DNA from: an uncultured Anaerolineae bacterium
Lineage (GTDB): Bacteria; Chloroflexota; Anaerolineae; Anaerolineales; UBA4823
DNA: 8,920 bases
NCBI GenBank assembly: GCA_937129505.1
Contig: CAKZNJ010000469.1
Location: forward strand, 1 to 8,920
Direction: 5' to 3'
Each line of letters starts with the position of its first letter. Within the stretch, counting starts at the first letter, position 1. The position numbers were made by a program, and so were the translations under genes. The notes under the pieces are model-generated. The model ran no database searches, had not been told where the DNA came from, and was given only the letters and a program-made list of their open reading frames with translations. Below, piece after piece: positions 1 through 6,399 of the stretch.

Positions 1-707
1 GGACTGTTGTAAGTGTGGTTAATGCTCATTTCAGAGGTCTCACCGCTTGTTTGACCATCACCGAAGTTGAACTGGTACGTAAAGGGGGCTTTGCCCCGCA
101 GCCAGGGCTGGATTGTGAAGGTTACCGATTGGTCTTCAAAGGTCATGGTCGGTGCGGAGACAAAGGGCACCATGCGAGCGTAACTCGCTTCAAGACGGTA
201 CAGCAAACCGGCGTGGTCACCCCCACTATAACCGACATGCCCGCCATGGGTATTGTTGGTCAAGCGCACTGCAAGTAAATTGACCCCTGCCAGCAAGGCA
301 TTGCCGATACTGTAGGTGCGAGCTCCTCCACCGCCATAATGCCGACCGATATATCTACCGTTCACGTAGATATCCACTACGTCATCCCCAGCAATCTGCA
401 ACGTGCCGCTAAAACCGCGCCCATTGGGAGGGAGATAGAAATACTGACGGAAGAAGGAGTAGTTCTGACTGTACTGGGTTGTGCCGTTGACCGCAACCCA
501 CTGGGCGCCAAGATTTGCAGCCTGTGTCCAGTAAGGTTCAATCTGATCAGGGAGAGTTAGTGTAACCCACCCCGCATCATTGAAAGGTGCTCCGGGCAGT
601 TGCGGGTTGGCGTTCCATCCCTGGGGCCCCACTGGGTCCGCAGCTCCCCAGTAGCCTTTGATAGTCGAACAATTGGCTGAGCTACAATAGGGACTACCAA
701 CACTGTT
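1..707 (-). other. Sugar-binding-like beta-sandwich plus start of a PKD domain
   Basis: Residues about 1665-1840 resemble the galactose-binding/GH2 sugar-binding fold: FFRQYFYLP, then a DDVVDIYVNGRYIG strand pair and a LLAGVNLLAVRLTNN strand, the familiar pattern of an aromatic strand, a D-x-x-x-x-VNG turn and an L-x-x-G-x-N-x-(L/I)-A-V strand. Cys1672 and Cys1677 lie just before it. From about residue 1845 a PKD-type Ig fold begins (FEDQSVTFTI, then FNFGDGQ, then NHTY) and is cut by the window edge. Together they suggest a second carbohydrate-contacting region beyond the rod. The fold assignment is by motif; no ligand residues can be proven. Confidence 0.6.
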
Positions 708-3700
708 AACCGTAGAAGTGAGCACAATTGACCCTGTTGCACTGCCGCTGACGAGCGTGGGTGTGCTCTGACTAGCCCCTCCGGCATCAGGATTTATTTG
801 TAAGGTGTAACTCACCACACCGCTAGCACTTACCGGCAGATCGCCCAGATTCCAAGTAATGATCCCATTGCTTTTGCTCCCGCCACCGCTTATACTCCCA
901 GCCACCACCTCCGTGTTGCTCGGCAGCGTATCACTAATGACAACATTTTTAGCCGCAATTGGACCATCATTCCGGTAGGCAAGAGTATAGATCAACCTCC
1001 CGCCGGTGTAATTCTCGCCGCTAACTCGCTTTTCCAGCGTGAGGATGGGACGCGCCACCCGCACAATGCTCTGCGCAACATTCGACTCGGGATCCAAATC
1101 TTCACCGTTTGAACCATCATCGGCAATGACGGCTCGGTTTAGGATGAGCTCACCAGAGGCAGAGTCACTGACTTTTACGGTCAATTTAATCGTCCCATCC
1201 GCCCCTACTGGCAGACTGCCAATATCCCAAGTCACAAAGCCATTTTGGTGTGTGCCGCTGGGGTCACTGCTGATATATTCTAAGTTTGCATCAAGGGTGT
1301 CCGTGATCACCACCCCCGTAGCCCCTTGCGTCCCTTCGTTCCGATAGGTGATGGTATAAGTAACAACTTGTCCAGCCTCGAAATACGTACCTGCGTAATT
1401 CTTTTGAATCACCAAATCAGGCTGAGCAGATACAAAGAAATTTGCTGTAGATTGATTGTCTTCAGCGATCAGGTCACTTGTCGCTGTGATGGAAGCAGTG
1501 TTCAGGATTTGGTCAATCCCGGCTGGGATAGTGTCGTTGATACGCACCGTGAAGCTGACCTTCCCGCTCGCCCCGACCGCTAAATTCCCAAGGTTCCAAG
1601 TAATCACCCCATTGCTTTCTGTGCCTCCTCCTGTGATGCTGCCAGGGACTAAAGTGGTATGAGCGGGTATGGTGTCACTGAGCGTTGTATTGGCAGCATT
1701 CTGGTTGCCTAAATTGCCGTAGCGCAGATGATAGACAATCTGACCGCCAACCGAAGCAGGATTGGGCAAAGGAATGCCAGTTTTCTCAACATAAACATTC
1801 GGACCGGCTTCGGCGCTCAACAAACAGGTGGATTGGTTATCATTTGGATTAAGGTCTTCTTCGTTACTGGTCACCACTGCTGTATTTGAAAGCAGGGTTG
1901 TCCCCGCAGGAAGCGTGTCGGTCACTCGCACCGTATAACGCAGGTAGCCTGCAGCACCGACAGGCATGTCGGGCAACTCCAAAACTAGCCGATTGATAGT
2001 AGAGGTGTACGTGGCAGTCAACGGCCAAGGGTTGCCACCAACGATTAGCTCTGCTGACCCGTCAATGTAGGTCGTATTGACATCCAAAGTATCCGTGATG
2101 CGCACCCCGCTGGCAAGCGCACTGCCTTTATTTTCGCCAACATAGGTGTAAGTGATGACGCTCCCCTGCGTGACAGGCACAGAGTCAGAAGTGGCGCTCT
2201 TAAAAATGGTTAAGTCAGGATGGGCAACCACAAGGTTAACATCTGCTCGTTCGTTTTCGGTGATGTCGGCTTCGGGACTCGTGGTCGAGGCGCGCACATA
2301 ATTGGTAAGAAGATGACTGCCATCTTCCATTGCTTCGGCAACTTTGGCGAACACATCAAAGGTAAACAAATTCCCTGGCGGCAGGTCGCCAATTGACCAG
2401 ACATACACTCCTTCCGAAGGATTAGTCCGAGGTTTCCCCGAATTGTCACCAAGAAATGTCAGGTAAGAGGACAAGGTCTCGGTCAAGACGACATTCGTTG
2501 CAGTTAAACTACCAGTGCTGCTCACCGTAATCGTGTAAGTCAAGATTTCTCCCGGAGAAACAGAGCTGTGTCCATCGTCCTTGAGCACCAGTAAATTGGC
2601 TGTTTTTAATATCAAGTCTTGTGTCGTGGGAAGATCAGCGAAAATGGTGATGTCTCGGCTATCTCCCTGATAGTGCTCTGTTGAAGCTGAGACATTGGAA
2701 TTACCAGGCAGGAAAATACACCCATTCGGCACGCTTCCCGAAATAAACTGATAACTGCCGCCCACGCCGCTGGTAACATGACAGGTCGTTGAGTTTTGCG
2801 TCAGCGTAACCAAAGCACCAGAGACAGGCATACCGCTGGCTGCATCTCTCACTACACCGCTGACGGTGGGGCGCATTAGGGCAAAGTCCTGACGATGGGC
2901 TTGCCCAGCCTCGATAGTCAAGTTGGCTGAGGTCAGAAGGTAGCCCTGCGGCGCAGCAATAATCGTCACAGTAACGGTTCCCGACGAGATCAAACAGGAA
3001 TTTACCCCACTAACGAACCTGTATTCGCCTTGATCATTAGTGGTTGTGAAACACTCGTGTCCCTCGGAGTCGGTCACTTTTAGATTAACGTTGTTCAATT
3101 TCGCTCCGCTCACCTTATCGGTGATCGTACCTGTTAGGGAAGTCTCCTTGACAGTTATGCCTGCGCTAGCCTGAGTGTTATCTGGGTTCTCGTCATGCAG
3201 TTCCGCAGCGACAAAAGCCGTGTTCACAATTGTACGTCCACCTTGCCCAAGGTCCACCTTGGCTACCATAGTTAAGGTAGCGCGTTCTCCTTCGTTCAAT
3301 GCTCCTACACTCCAAAGCGGACTGTTATAGGCGCCTTTACTAACAGCGACAGAGAGCAAGCTCAACCCGCTCGGCAGGGTGTCTGTCACCACCACATTTG
3401 AGACATCCTGTGGGCCATTGTTAACCACCTGTACCGTGTAAGTGATCACCTCACCCTCGGTGGGGTTAGCTTTATTTACCGTTTTGACCACGCTCAGATC
3501 CGTATAGGGGATATTGGTGATCGTTGGCTGCTGGCCCGGGATGTTGACATCTCCATCAGTGTTCAGACTGGCATTGTTCGCTCCACTCCTGTTGGCATCC
3601 CAACTGGCCAAACCCTGATTGCTGATCTGCGTCACCCCCGCTGGGAGAGGATCGTTCAGGCGCACGCGGAATTTTATCGTGGCTGTCTGCCCGCTGGCAA

Positions 3701-5699
3701 GATCGATCCCCGTAACGCTTAGGGTAGGTGCATCATACGCTATGCTGCCAGAGGTCGTGGTTGCACTGCCCGAAATATAGGTTGTGTTTGCCGGCATGCT
3801 ATCCACAAACGTTGCCCCACTAACGTTGTAACTGCCGGTGTTAACTAACTCCACAGTATATTCCAAGATGCCGCCCGCTTTCAAGGGAGGGTAGAGTACC
3901 GTGGCTGTTTTGGTTGCCGCAAGCATTGCTTGTCCACCGACTAAGAGCACGGTGGGTTGCTTGCCAGGGGTCGCCAAGTCTGCATCGGTCAACACAATGT
4001 TCGTTCCAAAATTGATCGTCCCCTGGTTAGAAATTACATCGCGAATTTTTACGCCGCTGTTGACAGTTACTCTAAATTCAAGCGTTTGCGAAGCGCCTGC
4101 CTCCACCGCAACCGTCCAGTAAAGCGTTTTGGTAGTGCTGTTGTAATGCACCGACCCCCTGGAGACAGTTGCGCTTCCATTTACGTAGGTCGTATTGGTC
4201 GGTAAGGGATCCGCAAAATTCGTAATCGGTGCATCTTGATTGCCGCTGTTGGTTAACACTACCCGATAGGTTAGAATATCGCCGGGTGAGACCTCACGAT
4301 TATTATCTCGATCCTCGTAGGTAACGGTCTTGGTCGAGGTGTCGAAATTCGGTCCCGCAGTCACGGGAATGGTCGTTGGTTGATTGCCGTCTTGAGTCGA
4401 GTCACCATCTGTTTGAGAGCTAACACCGTTGTAGCTGACCCCCCCTTGGTTCGAGATCGCTGTGACTCCCGCCGGCAAGCTTGAGTTAACTCGCACCCGA
4501 AATGTCAGGCTTGCCTGTCCATTAGCTGGGACAGTGATATTCGTTATCGAAATAGGGTCGGTGCTTTGCAAGCTACTGCCGCTTGGGATGGTTGCGCTGT
4601 TGAGTACATAAGTGGTATAAAGCGGGATGGGGTCGGTAAATGTCACATTGGTAATGGGGAAGGTAGTATTGTTCTTAAGGATGACCGTATATTGCAATTC
4701 CTCTCCCGGCGATACACTACCTCCACCTGTGCTCCAATTGACCACAGCTTTAGTTGCTGTCAGGTCTGGGACTTGGGGTTCAACAACAAGATTACGGATT
4801 TCGTGATAGTTGGTCAGCGCACCAGTTGAAGCAGCAAACCCCATCTTAAGGGTGCCGGGAGCGGAAGTAGGCATGGTAAAAGGTCCGAAAAGGTGAATCC
4901 AATCGCCGCTCTGACTGAACTTCATCGCCACGGTAACGCGATAAGCAGCGCCAACTGGCGAAATGGTGATTCTCACTTGACGATAATATACATTTGCAAG
5001 TGGTCTTGCGGTTCCATCCCCACATGATCCAGTGTTGCGGGGACAATCCAACCGCGGCAGATTCCACGGTGCTTTGGTAAGATTTGTTGTTCCAGCTAAG
5101 TAGGTATATCCGCTCGTCCCACTACCTGGTCCGCGCACCGCAACAGCATGAGGGATAAAACCAGGCCCGCCAATCCTCCCTTCGGTGGGGTTGGAATAAT
5201 TGCCATATTCATCCAAACCCAGACCTAAGTATCCGCCGCTCAGCCCATTTATCCCCGTTTTTTGGGCATATCCCAACGATCCACCTGAAGCGCCGACCGC
5301 AAAGCGTGTTGTTGCGCCATCAAATAAGAAAAAGGTTAACCCGTCTGCTCCGGTTCCTCCCCAGGCGGCGTAATCAAAGGTGATCACCAAGCCGCGCCCA
5401 CTGGGGATGGGGGTGTCATAATAGGCAAAGCCCGCCTGATTCGTCTTATTCTCGGTTAGGCGCAACCAACCCTGCCCTGCGGGGTCTCCTCCGACTCTTC
5501 CGCTGGTCAGATAGGCACTGCCGCCCAGCACCCAACCCTCTGCTGTATCGCCCATAAAGGTCTGATTGACGATAAACGAATTGGCTTGCACGGGCTGGAC
5601 AGTGCTAAACATTCCGATTAACAAACTGGTAAGGTAAAGAACGGTCCATAACACACCTACTATTCTTCCCCAAAAACGGAGCGCGGATTTTAATGTCAT
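1..5699 (-). CDS. Giant secreted lectin/DUF11-repeat surface protein (C-terminus beyond left edge)
   Basis: One frame stays open for 1,899 codons from ATG 5699 to the left edge, so the stop and C-terminus are missing. Domains in order: a signal peptide (basic start, hydrophobic core about residues 13-30, likely cleavage after VQA near 39); an L-type-lectin-like domain (about 41-308); four DUF11 repeats (311-850); two carboxypeptidase-regulatory-like domains (853-1031); five DUF11 repeats (1034-1640); a sugar-binding-like beta-sandwich (1665-1840); and a PKD domain begun at 1845 (YQFNFGDGQ, later NHTY). DUF11 repeats show the family pattern of an ITYT-type strand, a V-x-DTLP turn and a W-x-(I/L)-G-x-L motif. 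Such proteins are known as extracellular stalks or adhesins, so a role in attachment or polysaccharide binding is inferred. The start is fixed by AAGGAGG 8 nt upstream. The cell-wall or membrane anchor, if any, lies outside the window. The coding call is very sure; the exact ligand is unknown. Confidence 0.95.
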   Translation of the reverse strand, partial: MTLKSALRFWGRIVGVLWTVLYLTSLLIGMFSTVQPVQANSFIVNQTFMGDTAEGWVLGGSAYLTSGRVGGDPAGQGWLRLTENKTNQAGFAYYDTPIPSGRGLVITFDYAAWGGTGADGLTFFLFDGATTRFAVGASGGSLGYAQKTGINGLSGGYLGLGLDEYGNYSNPTEGRIGGPGFIPHAVAVRGPGSGTSGYTYLAGTTNLTKAPWNLPRLDCPRNTGSCGDGTARPLANVYYRQVRITISPVGAAYRVTVAMKFSQSGDWIHLFGPFTMPTSAPGTLKMGFAASTGALTNYHEIRNLVVEPQVPDLTATKAVVNWSTGGGSVSPGEELQYTVILKNNTTFPITNVTFTDPIPLYTTYVLNSATIPSGSSLQSTDPISITNITVPANGQASLTFRVRVNSSLPAGVTAISNQGGVSYNGVSSQTDGDSTQDGNQPTTIPVTAGPNFDTSTKTVTYEDRDNNREVSPGDILTYRVVLTNSGNQDAPITNFADPLPTNTTYVNGSATVSRGSVHYNSTTKTLYWTVAVEAGASQTLEFRVTVNSGVKIRDVISNQGTINFGTNIVLTDADLATPGKQPTVLLVGGQAMLAATKTATVLYPPLKAGGILEYTVELVNTGSYNVSGATFVDSMPANTTYISGSATTTSGSIAYDAPTLSVTGIDLASGQTATIKFRVRLNDPLPAGVTQISNQGLASWDANRSGANNASLNTDGDVNIPGQQPTITNIPYTDLSVVKTVNKANPTEGEVITYTVQVVNNGPQDVSNVVVTDTLPSGLSLLSVAVSKGAYNSPLWSVGALNEGERATLTMVAKVDLGQGGRTIVNTAFVAAELHDENPDNTQASAGITVKETSLTGTITDKVSGAKLNNVNLKVTDSEGHECFTTTNDQGEYRFVSGVNSCLISSGTVTVTIIAAPQGYLLTSANLTIEAGQAHRQDFALMRPTVSGVVRDAASGMPVSGALVTLTQNSTTCHVTSGVGGSYQFISGSVPNGCIFLPGNSNVSASTEHYQGDSRDITIFADLPTTQDLILKTANLLVLKDDGHSSVSPGEILTYTITVSSTGSLTATNVVLTETLSSYLTFLGDNSGKPRTNPSEGVYVWSIGDLPPGNLFTFDVFAKVAEAMEDGSHLLTNYVRASTTSPEADITENERADVNLVVAHPDLTIFKSATSDSVPVTQGSVITYTYVGENKGSALASGVRITDTLDVNTTYIDGSAELIVGGNPWPLTATYTSTINRLVLELPDMPVGAAGYLRYTVRVTDTLPAGTTLLSNTAVVTSNEEDLNPNDNQSTCLLSAEAGPNVYVEKTGIPLPNPASVGGQIVYHLRYGNLGNQNAANTTLSDTIPAHTTLVPGSITGGGTESNGVITWNLGNLAVGASGKVSFTVRINDTIPAGIDQILNTASITATSDLIAEDNQSTANFFVSAQPDLVIQKNYAGTYFEAGQVVTYTITYRNEGTQGATGVVITDTLDANLEYISSDPSGTHQNGFVTWDIGSLPVGADGTIKLTVKVSDSASGELILNRAVIADDGSNGEDLDPESNVAQSIVRVARPILTLEKRVSGENYTGGRLIYTLAYRNDGPIAAKNVVISDTLPSNTEVVAGSISGGGSKSNGIITWNLGDLPVSASGVVSYTLQINPDAGGASQSTPTLVSGSATGSIVLTSTVNSVGSPYCSSANCSTIKGYWGAADPVGPQGWNANPQLPGAPFNDAGWVTLTLPDQIEPYWTQAANLGAQWVAVNGTTQYSQNYSFFRQYFYLPPNGRGFSGTLQIAGDDVVDIYVNGRYIGRHYGGGGARTYSIGNALLAGVNLLAVRLTNNTHGGHVGYSGGDHAGLLYRLEASYARMVPFVSAPTMTFEDQSVTFTIQPWLRGKAPFTYQFNFGDGQTSGETSEMSINHTYNS
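780..2600 (-). repeat. DUF11 repeats 5-9 of the giant protein
   Basis: Five more DUF11 copies at about residues 1034-1158, 1160-1296, 1299-1425, 1427-1548 and 1550-1640. Copies show ILTYTITVSSTG, VITYTYVGENKG, IVYHLRYGNLG, VVTYTITYRNEG and LIYTLAYRNDG, followed by a D/E-T-L turn and, in most, a W-x-(I/L)-G-x-L motif. Acidic N-P-N-D-N-Q or ENER-type endings separate the copies. Copies 7 and 9 are the closest pair (SNGVITWNLG versus SNGIITWNLG). Copy 9 is short: the terminal strands and N-rich ending are replaced by a Ser/Thr/Gly-rich linker (about 1638-1668) leading to the next domain. Confidence 0.88.
2607..3143 (-). other. Two carboxypeptidase-regulatory-like domains between the DUF11 blocks
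   Basis: Residues about 853-942 and 944-1031. Each begins with a (T/S)G-x-(I/V)-x-D-x-x-SG strand (LTGTITDKVSGAKL; VSGVVRDAASGMPV), continues with a V-x-L-x-V or ALVTLT strand, and has a DQGEYRF or GGSYQF strand, the standard pattern of the CarboxypepD_reg-like/Cna-B-like beta-sandwich. Each has one cysteine pair in equivalent places (Cys883/Cys902 and Cys973/Cys994), which suggests one disulphide per domain. The first could instead be classed as SpaA/Cna-B type; I see no clear isopeptide Lys-Asn signature. They interrupt the DUF11 rod and may act as a hinge or spacer. Confidence 0.72.
3150..4769 (-). repeat. DUF11 repeats 1-4 of the giant protein
   Basis: Four tandem copies of the conserved DUF11/TIGR01451 beta-sandwich, at about residues 311-446, 450-583, 590-725 and 732-850. 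Each has an early strand such as ELQYTVILKNN, LTYRVVLTNSG, LEYTVELVNTG or ITYTVQVVNNG, then a DP(I/L)P, DSMP or DTLP turn. Copies 1-3 carry a T(T)YVxGSA-type motif and end in an acidic Gly-rich linker finishing in QPT. Copy 4 lacks that linker and ends in ENPDNTQ, the more usual DUF11 ending. The block probably forms a rigid extracellular rod. Confidence 0.88.
4776..5579 (-). other. L-type-lectin-like (ConA-fold) domain of the giant protein
   Basis: Residues about 41-308 of the surface protein. Visible hallmarks are the GADGLTFFLFDG strand (Asp119), a GGSLGYAQ turn, and GGYLGLGLDEYGNY (Asp163, Asn167), which resembles the metal-binding loop of legume and bacterial L-type lectins. A VAVRGPG segment and a YTYLAGT strand follow, as is common in bacterial members. 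Cys219 and Cys226 are seven residues apart and could form a small disulphide loop after export. In this family the fold binds carbohydrate with Ca/Mn help; here sugar binding is inferred from motif only. It sits directly after the signal peptide and would form the N-terminal tip. Confidence 0.75.
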
Positions 5700-5707
5700 A
5701 ATGTGAA

Positions 5708-5714
5708 CCTCCTT
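5708..5714 (-). promoter_or_regulatory. Strong Shine-Dalgarno for the giant protein
   Basis: Read on the minus strand the bases are AAGGAGG, a near-perfect anti-16S match, with 8 nt to the ATG at 5699. This fixes the start of the surface protein and implies efficient translation. Confidence 0.9.
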
Positions 5715-5760
5715 AACATACTGCAATCAATTCTTCATTTTGTTTATTTGTGCCTCAGCA

Positions 5761-5790
5761 TTTATGTGGCACTTTTTGACAAACTGTAAA
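5761..5790 (-). promoter_or_regulatory. Candidate promoter for the giant protein
   Basis: On the minus strand TTTACA (5790-5785) is followed after 18 nt by CATAAA (5766-5761), a 5/6 and a 4/6 match to the sigma-70 boxes. A short GTGCC/GGCAC inverted repeat (5750-5754 and 5768-5772) overlaps the -10 region. The implied leader is about 50 nt. The match is modest and other boxes in this AT-rich stretch are possible. Confidence 0.3.
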
Positions 5791-5964
5791 CCTTACGCAT
5801 TTGTTCGATAATTTCTAACTACACTTTGCAACAAAACCGTGAGATAGGGTTAAGATTTGATGAAAGTTAACACTCTACATAAAACAGTGCTCTTTAGCAA
5901 GGCAAATAAGGCATTTTGATCGCTCATACGGGTTTTCAGGTTAGAAAATCTGACAGGGTTTAAA

Positions 5965-5978
5965 GTTCTCCAGAGAAC
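5965..5978. promoter_or_regulatory. Perfect palindrome GTTCTC-CA-GAGAAC, possible operator
   Basis: Six-base arms are perfectly complementary around a CA centre, the shape expected for a site bound by a dimeric regulator. On the minus strand TTGACT (5985-5980) lies immediately upstream and an AT-rich TTTAAA follows, so the palindrome would fall in the spacer of a possible distal promoter for the surface protein. The regulator is unknown, and a single 14-bp palindrome can arise by chance. Confidence 0.35.
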
Positions 5979-6001
5979 GAGTCAATATGTGTTATTAACA
6001 T

Positions 6002-6047
6002 AAAAAATGATTCTTGGAAAAATTCCGTAAAATTTTTGTAAAAAATT
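6002..6047. other. Phased A/T-tracts, probable curved DNA
   Basis: Runs of A, several continuing into T, begin at 6002, 6018, 6029 and 6040. The last three are spaced by 11 bases, about one helical turn, a pattern known to bend DNA. It lies between the two divergent promoter regions and could bind a nucleoid protein or act as an upstream activating element. Function is inferred from spacing only. Confidence 0.45.
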
Positions 6048-6127
6048 CTTAACAGAACTGCAAGTTATCAATCTTGACATAGTACAACAAATCCCTCGTC
6101 ATCTCCCAATGCAATGTAAGTAATGAA

Positions 6128-6163
6128 GTAAGTGACCGCTGCTCACTTACGGTCTCTCAGACC
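6128..6163. repeat. Two back-to-back hairpins
   Basis: GTAAGTGA (6128-6135) pairs perfectly with TCACTTAC (6143-6150) across a 7-nt loop. The next base begins a second hairpin, GGTCT (6151-6155) with AGACC (6159-6163) and a 3-nt loop. No T-run follows directly on either strand, so a classical terminator is unlikely. They may be part of a small structured RNA, a protein site, or a remnant of a repeat element. Confidence 0.5.
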
Positions 6164-6198
6164 AAGTCATGCTCGGCCTGCTGTGCCCTATTTTTTAT

Positions 6199-6279
6199 AT
6201 CATCCTAGACATCTTGGAAGATACCTCAGTCGCTGCGCTGGTTCGGAATGACACGTCTTTCATGCCTTTCCGAACTGGC
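6199..6279. repeat. Degenerate REP/MITE-like palindromic element
   Basis: The segment has a CATCCTAGA-type left end, a middle containing CCTCAGTCGCTGCGCTGG, and a right end TTCGGAATGACA, with imperfect terminal inverted similarity (TATCATCC against the complement GTCATTCC). This layout matches a widespread family of non-coding dispersed repeats with a CGCTGCGCT core seen between genes of many bacteria. The right half forms a hairpin: positions 6237-6248 pair with 6268-6279 over 12 bases including two G-T pairs. It is probably non-coding and non-autonomous; no transposase is nearby. The family assignment is from memory of the pattern. Confidence 0.5.
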
Positions 6280-6362
6280 AAGTATAAAATCAACAACATC
6301 AATGATCTGATTTAAGCTCTCATTAGTCTTTTCTAAAATGTAGGAAAAATCACAAACTAGGA

Positions 6363-6368
6363 TATAAT
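6363..6368 (+). promoter_or_regulatory. -10 box of the rightward operon promoter
   Basis: A perfect TATAAT sits 31 nt before the ATG at 6400, giving a leader of roughly 25 nt. The -35 region (about 6340-6346, GTAGGAA) is poor, so an activator or the AT-rich upstream DNA may compensate. The Shine-Dalgarno AAGGAG is at 6383-6388, 11 nt from the start codon. The leader is too short for a riboswitch. Confidence 0.6.
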
Positions 6369-6399
6369 GACCGGCGACACTTAAGGAGAACCCAAACCC

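Larger units (their letters stand above)
5700..6399. other. Long AT-rich divergent intergenic region without a convincing gene
   Basis: About 700 bases lie between the divergent starts at 5699 (minus) and 6400 (plus). I find no ORF with both a plausible ribosome binding site and a recognisable protein. The stretch holds, from left to right, the leader and possible promoter of the surface protein, a 14-bp palindrome, phased A-tracts, a pair of adjacent hairpins, a degenerate REP-like element and the promoter of the rightward operon. The richness of inverted repeats suggests regulation or repeat insertion rather than decayed coding sequence. Confidence 0.7.

Noticed and set aside
780..4769. Reading the repeated DNA as a CRISPR array or other nucleotide repeat array.
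   Set aside because: The repeats are over 350 bp, diverged at DNA level and explained by DUF11 protein repeats.
15..4829. Many short plus-strand open frames, such as those at 15-278, 1039-1347 and 4566-4829, and short minus-strand ones in other frames.
   Set aside because: They lie over the continuous 1,899-codon frame with clear domains, have no family motifs and are shadows of it.
6074..6102. TTGACA at 6074-6079 as a plus-strand promoter.
   Set aside because: No acceptable -10 box lies at 16-18 nt; it may be chance in AT-rich DNA.
6169..6315. A 48-codon plus-strand frame in the intergenic region.
   Set aside because: There is no Shine-Dalgarno before its ATG, and its middle is simply the translation of the REP-like repeat, a common source of false genes.
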